From an uncultured Eubacteriales bacterium (GTDB lineage: Bacteria; Bacillota; Clostridia; Oscillospirales; Butyricicoccaceae): a stretch of DNA of 7,043 nt. The notes beneath the pieces were generated by a model, which saw only the letters and a list, made by a program, of their open reading frames with translations, was not told where the DNA came from and did no database searches. Positions 1 to 6,800 of this stretch are shown here, one piece after another. The DNA is taken from the NCBI GenBank assembly GCA_905199135.1, contig CAJKFC010000093.1, forward strand, positions 1 to 7,043, read 5' to 3'. How positions within the stretch are numbered: position 1 is the first letter of the stretch; every line of letters begins with the position of its first letter. Position numbers and translations under genes: made by a program.

Positions 1-28
1 AGCTTTGGACAAGTATTCGGAAAAATAA
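1..28 (+). CDS. Possible 3' end of an upstream plus-strand gene (partial)
   Basis: In the frame starting at base 2 the sequence reads ALDKYSEK and stops at TAA (26-28), and a strong hairpin terminator begins 15 bases later. That layout suits the last codons of a gene entering from the left. A competing frame from base 1 reads SFGQVFGKITSSP and stops at TGA (40-42), just before the hairpin. The first reading looks more like a soluble protein tail, but eight residues cannot identify a family. Which frame is real, or whether either is, cannot be settled inside this window. Confidence 0.3.
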
Positions 29-43
29 CTTCCTCTCCATGAC

Positions 44-76
44 AAAACCGCCTGTATCAGGCGGTTTTATTTTTTG
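44..76 (+). terminator. Rho-independent terminator, probably bidirectional
   Basis: An 11-bp perfect stem, AAAACCGCCTG (44-54) with CAGGCGGTTTT (58-68), closes a 3-base loop and is followed by ATTTTTT on the plus strand. The plus-strand T-tract is the better one, so it most likely ends the gene entering from the left. Read on the minus strand, the hairpin is followed by a shorter TTTT run and could also end the PAP2 gene. The PAP2 stop codon (57-59) lies at the edge of the loop, so one arm of the hairpin is coding sequence. Confidence 0.8.
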
Positions 77-587
77 TCTTTTGAACTTTTTGCATGATTT
101 TCTCGGCCAGATATGAGGACAAAAACGCGAGAGCTATTCCGCCGACTATATCTGTGGGATAGTGCACAAACAGATAGAGTCTTGAAAATGCCATAAGCGA
201 CGCGAATACCAGAGCTGCTGCGCCGTATCTTTTGTCGGTCTTGTATATCGCCAGAGCCGCCGCAAAGGAGGACAGCGTGTGCCCCGATGGAAATGAATAG
301 TCTGAAAGGGGCGGAATTATTATGTCCACTCCGAACTTATCATAGGGTCTCATTCTTCCGAAAATATTTTTCAGCGCCACATTTCCCATCAAAAAGCCCA
401 GAAGCATACTCAAAAGCACAAAAACTCCGCATATTCTCGTCTTTTTGAAGCACAGAAGAGCTATGCCCAGCACTATCCATATCATCCCGCCGTCTCCCAG
501 CATGGATATAAAGGACATAAAGCCGTCCATAAACTCCGAGGTCATGTTTTCCCTTATAAACATCAAAAAATTATACTCTGCCGTCAT
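57..587 (-). CDS. PAP2-family membrane phosphatase
   Basis: This is a 176-residue integral membrane phosphatase of the type-2 phosphatidic acid phosphatase family, which removes phosphate from lipid phosphates such as undecaprenyl pyrophosphate or phosphatidate. All three signature motifs are intact. Motif 1 is K73-x6-R80-P81. Motif 2 is P100-S-G-H103. Motif 3 is S135-R136-x5-H142-x3-D146, where His142 is the expected nucleophile and His103 the acid. Hydrophobic segments lie near residues 34-48, 53-70, 104-115, 122-140 and 147-162. The start is supported by a GGGAGAG ribosome site just upstream on the minus strand. The gene is transcribed alone, divergent from the ABC operon, and its last codons overlap the terminator hairpin. 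A BcrC-like undecaprenyl pyrophosphate phosphatase is the likeliest role, but motifs alone do not separate it from PgpB-like or broader lipid phosphatases. Confidence 0.9.
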   Translation of the reverse strand: MTAEYNFLMFIRENMTSEFMDGFMSFISMLGDGGMIWIVLGIALLCFKKTRICGVFVLLSMLLGFLMGNVALKNIFGRMRPYDKFGVDIIIPPLSDYSFPSGHTLSSFAAALAIYKTDKRYGAAALVFASLMAFSRLYLFVHYPTDIVGGIALAFLSSYLAEKIMQKVQKTKNKTA

Positions 588-615
588 GTCTCTCTCCCTG
601 AATAGTGGTAAAGAT

Positions 616-644
616 ATTTTAACTCATTCCCTTTTGGAATGCAA
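616..644 (-). promoter_or_regulatory. Candidate sigma-A promoter for the PAP2 gene
   Basis: On the minus strand a -35 element TTGCAT (644-639) is followed after 17 bases by a -10 element TAAAAT (621-616). The -10 matches the consensus at five of six positions and the -35 at only three. The predicted start of transcription is near 609, giving a leader of about 22 bases that holds the ribosome site. The correct spacing and placement make it plausible, but the -35 is weak. Confidence 0.45.
625..641. promoter_or_regulatory. Inverted repeat inside the PAP2 promoter, possible operator
   Basis: CATTCC (625-630) and GGAATG (636-641) form a perfect 6-bp inverted repeat with a 5-base centre. It lies almost wholly in the spacer between the proposed -35 and -10 of the PAP2 promoter, a position typical of repressor operators. 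No cognate regulator can be named. It does not resemble the TCTACA/TGTAGA operators found farther on, so the BlaI-like protein is not an obvious candidate. Confidence 0.3.
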
Positions 645-666
645 CATTTTTTTGATATTTTCCCCC

Positions 667-694
667 TTCACACCTTGCCGTTTCAAATCATAAT
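667..694 (+). promoter_or_regulatory. Candidate sigma-A promoter for the ABC importer operon
   Basis: TTCACA (667-672, five of six to the -35 consensus) is followed after 16 bases by CATAAT (689-694, five of six to the -10 consensus). Transcription would start near 701, only a few bases ahead of the ribosome site at 704-709, giving a leader of about 17 bases. A leader this short leaves no room for a riboswitch or attenuator. The alternative -10 TAATAT (691-696) would give an 18-base spacer. Confidence 0.45.
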
Positions 695-703
695 ATGGTT
701 TAC

Positions 704-709
704 GGGAGG
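704..709 (+). promoter_or_regulatory. Ribosome-binding site that decides the ABC ATPase start
   Basis: GGGAGG at 704-709 is the only good Shine-Dalgarno site here. A GTG at 709 would overlap it and the TTG at 712 is only 2 bases away. The TTG at 718 lies 8 bases downstream, an optimal distance, so the ATPase most likely starts at 718 with a TTG codon. Confidence 0.65.
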
Positions 710-717
710 TGTTGCAT

Positions 718-1485
718 TTGATCGACGAAATTGTGTCGTGCAAAAATATATACATGAAATACCAGTCTAAAAACGGCGAGACCGAGGCGATAAAAGACAT
801 ATCCTTTGAAATAGCCCCAAAGGAATTTGTAAGCCTTATAGGCCCTTCGGGCTGCGGAAAATCCACTCTGCTCTCGATAATAGCGGGGCTCATTACCCCC
901 ACATCGGGCGAAGTGTATGTCAACGGCAAAAATGTAGCTCTTCAGGGGGCCAACATAGGCTATATGCCTCAGAAGGACAGTCTTCTGCCATTCCGAACGA
1001 TATGGCAAAATGTGCTTTTGGGTCTCGAGATAAAGAAGATAAAAACCATAGACAACATGATATATGCCGATGAGCTTTTGGACACATACGGTCTCAAGCA
1101 GTTTAAAAACAAATATCCCAGGCAGCTTTCGGGCGGTATGCGCCAGAGGTGCGCCCTGATACGCACCCTTGTCATAAGACCCGATATTCTGCTTTTGGAC
1201 GAAGCCTTTTCAGCTCTCGACTATCAGACGAGGCTGGCTGTATCCCAGGACATACACTCGATAATCAAAAGAGAGGGCAAGACGGCTCTCATGGTGACCC
1301 ACGATATATCGGAATCGGTCAGCATGTCCGACAGGGTCATAGTGCTCACGGGCAGACCGTCCACCATAAAGAGCATACACAAGATGGAATTTGACAAAAA
1401 CCTCACCCCTCTCGAAAGGCGTGACGACAGACTTTTCGGTGAATACTTCAACAGGATAAGGAGGGATATAGATGTCCACATCTGA
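718..1485 (+). CDS. ABC importer ATP-binding protein (NitT/SsuB/TauB type)
   Basis: This is the cytoplasmic ATPase that powers the importer encoded with the next two genes. From the TTG start it has 255 residues, normal for the family. It shows a Walker A GPSGCGKST (42-50), a Q-loop glutamine (Q85 in MPQKD), a complete signature LSGGMRQR (137-144), Walker B ILLLDEAF (157-164), a D-loop SALD (165-168) and the switch histidine (H195 in VTHD). All ATP-hydrolysis residues are present. The overall pattern is that of the nitrate/sulfonate/taurine/thiamine-precursor ATPases (COG1116). The TTG start is chosen because GGGAGG at 704-709 sits 8 bases ahead; GTG at 709 would overlap that site. The 3' end overlaps the permease gene by 14 bases, implying one mRNA and coupled translation. 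Confidence 0.92.
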   Translation: MIDEIVSCKNIYMKYQSKNGETEAIKDISFEIAPKEFVSLIGPSGCGKSTLLSIIAGLITPTSGEVYVNGKNVALQGANIGYMPQKDSLLPFRTIWQNVLLGLEIKKIKTIDNMIYADELLDTYGLKQFKNKYPRQLSGGMRQRCALIRTLVIRPDILLLDEAFSALDYQTRLAVSQDIHSIIKREGKTALMVTHDISESVSMSDRVIVLTGRPSTIKSIHKMEFDKNLTPLERRDDRLFGEYFNRIRRDIDVHI

Positions 1486-2299
1486 AAATGTGTCCAAAGA
1501 GCGCAGAGAGTGGCTTAAACAGCAAAAAAGACAGAAGCTGGGGATAAATCTTTCAAAAATCGGAATATTTGTCCTGTTTATAGCCCTCTGGGAGTTTTCC
1601 GCCCGTATAGGTCTCATAGACACATTCATCATGTCCTCACCCTCGAAGGTATGGGGTGTCATATGCCGCCTGGCCTCAACGGGAGAGCTCTTCACTCACA
1701 TAGCAGTCACCTCCGCCGAGGTAGTGGCGGGCTTTGTCATCGGCACTGTTTTAGGGGTGTTCATCGCCTCTCTTCTTTGGTTTTCACCCTTTTGGTGCAA
1801 GGTCTTGGAGCCCTATCTTGTGGTTTTCGGCAGCCTGCCCAAAATAGCTTTGGGGCCTATCTTCATAGTATGGGTAGGCGCGGGAGCCGAGGCGATAATC
1901 CTCATCACAGTCACCATTTCCCTCGTCGTCACCATAATGGAGGTTTTAAACGGCTTTATGGCCACCGACGAGGACAAGATAAAGCTGGTGCGCTCCTTCG
2001 GCGGCAGCAAAATGCAGATTTTCTCCAAAATCGTGCTGCCATCTAATTTTGCCACAGTCATATCTTCATTTAAGGTAAGCGTCAGCATGTCGTGGGTCGG
2101 CGTAATCGTCGGCGAATTTCTCGTTTCAAAGGCCGGTCTCGGATATCTGATAGTATACGGCAGCCAGGTATTTCAGCTGGACCTCGTCATGGCGAATGTA
2201 TTTATTCTCGCCCTGCTTGCAACTTTTATGTATCTTTTCATAGTATGGATAGAAAACATATTCATCAAAAAAGGTCTTACAGACGGAGGTAACAGATGA
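1472..2299 (+). CDS. ABC importer permease (BPD_transp_1; SsuC/TauC type)
   Basis: This is the membrane channel of the importer, 275 residues, normal for the family. A basic cytoplasmic N-terminus (residues 9-24) precedes about six hydrophobic segments, near 30-48, 82-104, 113-134, 139-160, 193-216 and 240-262. Between the fourth and fifth lies the ATPase-coupling loop (about 167-190). It keeps the late family pattern, the glycines before SKMQIFSKIVLP with I187, L189 and P190, but reads KIKLVRSFGG where the textbook EAA would be, a common relaxation in this subfamily. The start is supported by AAGGAGGG (1458-1465) at a 6-base spacing, which lies inside the end of the ATPase gene. The stop overlaps the start of the binding-protein gene as ATGA. 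Only one permease gene is present, so the channel should be a homodimer. Confidence 0.92.
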   Translation: MSTSENVSKERREWLKQQKRQKLGINLSKIGIFVLFIALWEFSARIGLIDTFIMSSPSKVWGVICRLASTGELFTHIAVTSAEVVAGFVIGTVLGVFIASLLWFSPFWCKVLEPYLVVFGSLPKIALGPIFIVWVGAGAEAIILITVTISLVVTIMEVLNGFMATDEDKIKLVRSFGGSKMQIFSKIVLPSNFATVISSFKVSVSMSWVGVIVGEFLVSKAGLGYLIVYGSQVFQLDLVMANVFILALLATFMYLFIVWIENIFIKKGLTDGGNR

Positions 2300-3360
2300 A
2301 AAGAATAGTTTCACTCGCGCTGTGCCTTGCCTTGGGATTTTCTCTTATGGCAGGCTGCACCGTCACCGAAAAGGAAGAGACGACGACTCCTTCCGAAAGC
2401 GAGAGCACAACGGCCGCTCTAACCAATGAGGAAAAAGAGCTGACAAAGCTGACCTTGAGCGAGGTCACCCGTTCGGTGTTCTACGCCCCCCAGTATGTGG
2501 CTTTAGAGCTTGGATTTTTTGAGGAAGAAGGCCTCGACATCGAGCTCATCAGCGGTCAGGGCGCCGACAAGGTCATGACTTCTGTCGTGGCAGAAGAGGC
2601 GGAGATAGGTCTTGCCGGCCCTGAGGCCTGCATCTACCTCTACAACCAGGGCAAGGAAAACTACGCCAAGGTTTTTGCTCAGCTGACAAAGCGCGACGGC
2701 TCGTTCCTTGTAGGACGCGAGGACATAGAGGACTTTGAATGGAGTGATGTCATAGGCTCCGACATAATCGGCGGAAGAAAGGGCGGCGTGCCCGAGATGA
2801 CACTGGAATATGTCCTTTCTCAGAACGGAGTCGACCCCAAGGAAGATGTGGCCATCGACACAAGCGTACAGTTTGCCCTGATGGCGGGCGCCTTTACGGC
2901 AGGTCAGGGCGACTATGTTGCTCTGTTTGAGCCGACGGCATCCATCGTCGAACAGGAGGGCAAAGGCTATATTCTGACCTCCATAGGCGAGGACAGCGGC
3001 GAAATACCCTATACCGCCTATTTCTGCTCCAAGGAATACATGGAGAAAAACCCCGAGATAATCCAGAGCTTTACCAACGCCGTATACAAGGGACAGAAAT
3101 GGATAGCAGAAAATGACCCTGCCGAAATCGCCAAATACATGGAGCCCTACTTCCCCGACACAGATATCGCGATTTTGGAAAAGGTGGCCGAGAGATACAA
3201 GGAGATCGACGCCTGGAATACTACGCCCGTCATGAAGCAGGAGGCCTTTGACCGCCTTCAGACCGTCATGGAAAACGCAGGCGAGCTCAGTGAGAAAGCC
3301 GATTTTGAAAATCTCGTCGACAACAGCTTTGCCCAAAAGGCGGTAGACAGCATAAAATAA
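2296..3360 (+). CDS. ABC importer solute-binding lipoprotein (NMT1/THI5-like)
   Basis: This is the extracellular solute receptor of the importer, 354 residues, tethered to the membrane by lipid. The signal peptide MKRIVSLALCLALGFS leads to a lipobox LMAGC with the lipidated cysteine at residue 21. The -3 residue is Met rather than the usual Leu, which is tolerated. A Glu/Ser/Thr-rich linker (22-48) follows. The ligand-binding fold starts near residue 50 with the pattern TLSEVTRSVFYAPQYVALEL and GFFEEEGLDIEL, characteristic of NMT1/THI5/SsuA proteins. ADKVMTSVV (90-98) and IGLAGPEACIYLY (104-116) match the usual ligand-pocket region. GGAGGT (2285-2290) lies 5 bases before the ATG, and the start overlaps the permease stop. 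The relatives bind pyrimidine thiamine precursors, riboflavin, sulfonates, nitrate or aromatic acids; the sequence alone does not choose. No biosynthetic neighbour gene helps. Confidence 0.9.
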   Translation: MKRIVSLALCLALGFSLMAGCTVTEKEETTTPSESESTTAALTNEEKELTKLTLSEVTRSVFYAPQYVALELGFFEEEGLDIELISGQGADKVMTSVVAEEAEIGLAGPEACIYLYNQGKENYAKVFAQLTKRDGSFLVGREDIEDFEWSDVIGSDIIGGRKGGVPEMTLEYVLSQNGVDPKEDVAIDTSVQFALMAGAFTAGQGDYVALFEPTASIVEQEGKGYILTSIGEDSGEIPYTAYFCSKEYMEKNPEIIQSFTNAVYKGQKWIAENDPAEIAKYMEPYFPDTDIAILEKVAERYKEIDAWNTTPVMKQEAFDRLQTVMENAGELSEKADFENLVDNSFAQKAVDSIK

Positions 3361-3368
3361 CCAAAAAG

Positions 3369-3397
3369 AAAAAGCGGCAAATGCCGCTTTTTCTCTT
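3369..3397 (+). terminator. Rho-independent terminator of the ABC importer operon
   Basis: A perfect 10-bp stem, AAAAAGCGGC (3369-3378) with GCCGCTTTTT (3383-3392), encloses an AAAT loop and runs into TTTTTCTCTT. It begins 8 bases after the stop of the binding-protein gene. The T-rich tail runs directly into the -35 element of the next promoter at 3396, so the two transcription units are insulated within very little space. Confidence 0.9.
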
Positions 3398-3424
3398 GAC
3401 ATTTCAGTCTACATGGTGTAGAAT
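3396..3424 (+). promoter_or_regulatory. Strong sigma-A promoter of the blaI/blaR-like operon
   Basis: A perfect -35 TTGACA (3396-3401) is followed after exactly 17 bases by TAGAAT (3419-3424, five of six to the -10 consensus). Transcription should start near 3431. The promoter is intrinsically strong, and the two operators placed on and just after it mean it must be held down by a repressor. Confidence 0.85.
3405..3424 (+). promoter_or_regulatory. BlaI-type operator 1, overlapping the -10 element
   Basis: TCTACA (3408-3413), a 3-base centre TGG and TGTAGA (3417-3422) form a perfect dyad with the TACA/TGTA core typical of BlaI, MecI and CopY boxes. It covers the promoter spacer and most of the -10 element, so a bound repressor dimer would block RNA polymerase. 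The 20-base block CAGTCTACATGGTGTAGAAT recurs, inverted and with two changes at its centre, as operator 2. Confidence 0.82.
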
Positions 3425-3438
3425 ATAGTCGTAAAGCA

Positions 3439-3458
3439 ATTCTACATTATGTAGACTG
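3439..3458 (-). promoter_or_regulatory. BlaI-type operator 2, in the 5' leader
   Basis: TCTACA (3441-3446), centre TTA and TGTAGA (3450-3455) form a second perfect dyad, about 10-25 bases downstream of the predicted transcription start. On the minus strand its 20-base block is CAGTCTACATAATGTAGAAT, 18 of 20 identical to operator 1, so the two operators face each other. Their centres are 33 bp apart, close to three helical turns, which would put two repressor dimers on the same DNA face. In the transcript the dyad can also form a short hairpin just ahead of the ribosome site GGAGGT (3460-3465). Confidence 0.82.
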
Positions 3459-3472
3459 AGGAGGTTAATATT

Positions 3473-3832
3473 ATGAGAGATATATCGATGGGCGCGTCGG
3501 AAAGCCGTTTTGCCGAGCTTGTGTGGCAGAGAGAGCCCATAAGCACAAAAGAGCTGACCGAGCTGTGCCTTGAAAAATTCCGGTGGAAAAAATCGACTAC
3601 ATACACCGTTTTAAAAAGACTTTCAGAAAAAGGACTTTTCAAAAATGAGGGGGGCATCGTCACCTCTCTCATGTCGGAGGAAGAATACTATGAAAACCGC
3701 AGTACAGGCTTTGTAAAGGAGTCTTTCGGAGGCTCTCTGCCTGCATTTCTGGCCGCCTTTACCTCCCGTCAAAAGCTCTCCAAAGAGGACATCGACGCCC
3801 TTAAAAGGCTCATCGAAGAAAGCGAGGGATAA
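3473..3832 (+). CDS. BlaI/MecI/CopY-family transcriptional repressor
   Basis: This is a 119-residue dimeric repressor, typical length for the penicillinase-repressor family (about 120-130). The N-terminal winged helix (about 7-67) contains the conserved pattern E..FAELVW..EPIS..EL (10-28) and the recognition helix WKKSTTYTVLKRLSEKG (38-54). The C-terminal part (about 72-117) holds the dimerisation helices with the family hallmark FGGSLPAFLAAF (85-96). GGAGGT (3460-3465) lies 7 bases before the ATG. The two TCTACA/TGTAGA operators on its own promoter imply that it represses itself and the downstream sensor. The family is normally inactivated by cleavage between the dimerisation helices, triggered by the partner membrane peptidase. 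I cannot point to a certain cleavage site. Targets elsewhere in the genome should carry the same operator; no beta-lactamase gene is in the window, so the symbol blaI is not assigned. Confidence 0.92.
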   Translation: MRDISMGASESRFAELVWQREPISTKELTELCLEKFRWKKSTTYTVLKRLSEKGLFKNEGGIVTSLMSEEEYYENRSTGFVKESFGGSLPAFLAAFTSRQKLSKEDIDALKRLIEESEG

Positions 3833-3834
3833 AA

Positions 3835-6800
3835 ATGCTGAAAACTCTTTTAAACATGAGCATAAGCGCCTCATATGTCATATTGTGGGTGCTTGCTCTG
3901 AGATTTCTTATGCAAAAGGCACCCAAGAAATTTTCATTTTTTCTTTGGTTCATACCTCTTTTCCGCCTTTTGTGTCCCATATCCTTCACATCTTCCGTTT
4001 CGGCCTTCAAGGCGATAGGAGCCACCAGTCAAAAGGGCTTTGTCAGCTATCCGGTGACGGGAGGTACGGCGGTGGTAAATCCCCCCATTTTCCCATCTCA
4101 GATTACCCCCACCCCTGTGGATATCCCCGTTTCAGAGACTGCGCAGACCTTCGATTTTTTCTCCGTCCTGCCCTATATTCTGGCGGCGATATGGATTTTA
4201 GGAGCGGCAGCAATGCTTTTGCGCCTTGCTGTCTCATACTTCAAGCTCTACCGCTCTGTAAAAGCCTGTTCGAAAAAAATCGGAGACACCCTTATATGCC
4301 CCGATCTCTCGGCCGCCTTTGTGATGGGATTTTTCCGCCCCGTCATCTGCCTTCCCGAAGGACTTGAGGGCGACGAAAAGGAATATGTCCTGCTGCACGA
4401 ACAGACTCACATAAAAAGGTACGACTACATAAGCAAGCTGATTTTCTATTTTGCCCTGTGCATACACTGGTTCAACCCCCTTGTCTGGCTGGCCTACTGT
4501 CTCTTTTCGAGAGACATGGAAATGTCCTGTGACGAGGCTGTTATAAGGAAGATGGGCGACGGCATAAAGAAGAGCTATTCTCTTTCGATACTTGCCCTTT
4601 CCGCCCCCTCTCCCCTTTCCTTTGGTCAGGCAAGCGCAAAAGAAAGGATAGTAAACATTATGAAGTACAAAAAACCCGCCGTTATATCGGTTATTATAGC
4701 TGTGCTGGCCGTTTCGGCAGCCGCAGTCTTTCTTTTGAGCAATCCCACGGCAGATGTGCCCGAAAACTCCCCCTACAAGCACCGCACCGAATATGTTGGA
4801 AACAACAGCAAGGTCGGCGGCATCATATACTCCCTCACCTTCCCCGAGGATATGAAATACAAAAACTTTGAGCTTTCGGAAAACGGCGTCACGGTGAATT
4901 TCACCTCTGCCGGAGGCTCAAAATACATGGATTACAACACCTCCGTGCCCCTCAGAAAAAACGGAGCGGTTATGCTGTCCCTCATTAAAAATGCCGACTC
5001 AGTCATTTTCCGCATAGAGGACGGCTCTGAAACCTGTGATGTGGAATGTACCCGTGAACAGACCGAATCTGTTGTGGGCGCAGACCTGTGGTCGGAGACA
5101 TCGAGCTATGAAAAGTTCACCGCCCTGTGCTCCCTGATAGACACAAAGTACAGCTCTTCCACCGCAGCAGCAGTGCCCGCCGATTTGTATGACGCCCTTA
5201 AAAAGGCTACGCTGGAATACACGGCCGACTATGCCAAAAATCAATCAAAGGTCTTTACCGCAACAGGCGTTCCCACAGTCTCTCACAATGTGCTCGGTAC
5301 AGAAAAGAAGGATAATCTGCTCACAGTTTACAGCATAGGTATGTGCCAGTATTTCGATGTGGCTTTCAATTCCGGAATCATCGAACGCAACTTCTGCCTT
5401 TCGGGTCCCATGGCCATCACCTTTGACACTTCAAAGGGCGGCTACGAGGTTACAGACTACTGGATGGCTCAGAATGCCGAAACCTTCAGCACCGATTTGA
5501 ATGAGGTTTTCCCGTTGGAAATTCGCAATAAGCTGACTGATTCCTACGCATCAAGCGGTCACCGCAACTATCAGGAGTGCTACGCACAGTTCATATCCCA
5601 AAACAATGTGGATTTCCGCCCCACCCTCGACTCCCTCTTGGCGGCGACAAAAATCACCGACCCCGAATCATATCGTTATCCCGGCAGCGAAGAGCCGTAT
5701 TCCACAGAATATCTCAATATGCTTTACATGGGCGGATACACCGTTCAGTACGCCCGAGAGATGTTTGAAAACAATGCGGTCGAGGAGCCCTACGACTATA
5801 TTTTAGCCGAGGCTGTGTGTGAAATTTTGGGTATTCCCTACACAGCTGACGACCCGTATGAATGGTATGAACAAAACCGCCCCACACTGGTCTCCTATAT
5901 TTCCGGTGCAGTATTCGGTGAAACTCCCGCTATTCCCGACGATTTGAACTTAGCCATAAGAGAAGCCGTGCTGAGCCGCAGCAGCGATTATGCCATGGAC
6001 GGTGAATACAATGCAGAAAGTCATACCGTGCTGCTCACCGACACCGACGGGGACACCGTCACCGCATACGCCATATCTCTCGCTTTAAGCTTTGAGAGAG
6101 AAGGAGATAAAATCTCCACCGTCGGCGGATTCCACATGCCGATTGCCCTGACCTTTGACACATCTGAAGGCGGATATAAGCTGACGGAATTCTGGCAGCC
6201 CGAAGACGGAAATCATTATACCTCGTCCATTGAAGAAAAGTTTCCCGAAGATATTGCAGAAGAAGCCATGGATCTGCAAAACTATGTGATCTCTCACCAT
6301 ATGAGCTGTTATGCCCAATATATACGCCAGAACAATATAGATTGGGAACCGATAATCGGCGCCCTTATGGAGGAAATATGCGAGCCTGCGCCTGTCAGCT
6401 ACTATATGCCTTATATAGAGGAACATAAAGACCAGTACCGTGAGCTCATCTATATGGGTACATATACTTTAAAATATGCAGCTGCAGCCTTTGAAAGAGA
6501 ATCCAATAACTTTTTGGAGCATTATGTTCTGGCAGAAGCTGCCAGCGAAATCACGGGGCTTCCCTACGGCGGCGGCAGTCCCCAGAAATGGTACGAGCAG
6601 AACCTGTCCTACATTTTCCCCCTGATTGTCGACATAGAGGTAAGAGCTGCAAATGTCACCGACACATCGATGGACTTTGTAATTGATCTGAGTTATTCCC
6701 CCATAGACGGCGAGTTTGTCACCGGCAAAGCCTACACCCTTGAAGTGTATGAGAACGGACAGTATACCGCCGTTCAGCCGGTTATATCGGGCAATATGGC

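Noticed and set aside
588..717. Riboswitch or T-box ahead of the ABC importer operon
   Set aside because: The region is only 130 bases, the promoter candidate lies close to the gene, and none of the conserved TPP, FMN, SAM or T-box sequence blocks can be seen.
588..717. A BlaI-type operator controlling the PAP2 gene or the importer
   Set aside because: No TCTACA/TGTAGA dyad or close variant is visible in this region; the only dyad here is CATTCC/GGAATG.
1210..1695. Minus-strand open frame of 161 codons across the ATPase-permease junction
   Set aside because: It is antisense to two strongly supported overlapping genes, and I recognise no motif in its translation.
2503..3402. Long minus-strand open frame of 299 codons opposite the solute-binding gene
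   Set aside because: It lies fully antisense to a confidently identified lipoprotein gene, reads through the operon terminator, and its translation shows no coherent domain. It mirrors the codon pattern of the real gene.
4234..4782. Minus-strand open frame of 182 codons opposite the M56 peptidase domain
   Set aside because: The plus strand here encodes the zinc site and a membrane segment of the peptidase. The minus-strand translation has no recognisable motif and is best read as a shadow.
5101..5115. S-Y-E-K (residues 424-427) as a possible SxxK acylation site of a beta-lactam sensor
   Set aside because: The context SSYEKFTALCSLID looks like an ordinary helix at the end of the DUF4825-like segment. 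The supporting SxN and KTG motifs of a transpeptidase fold are absent.
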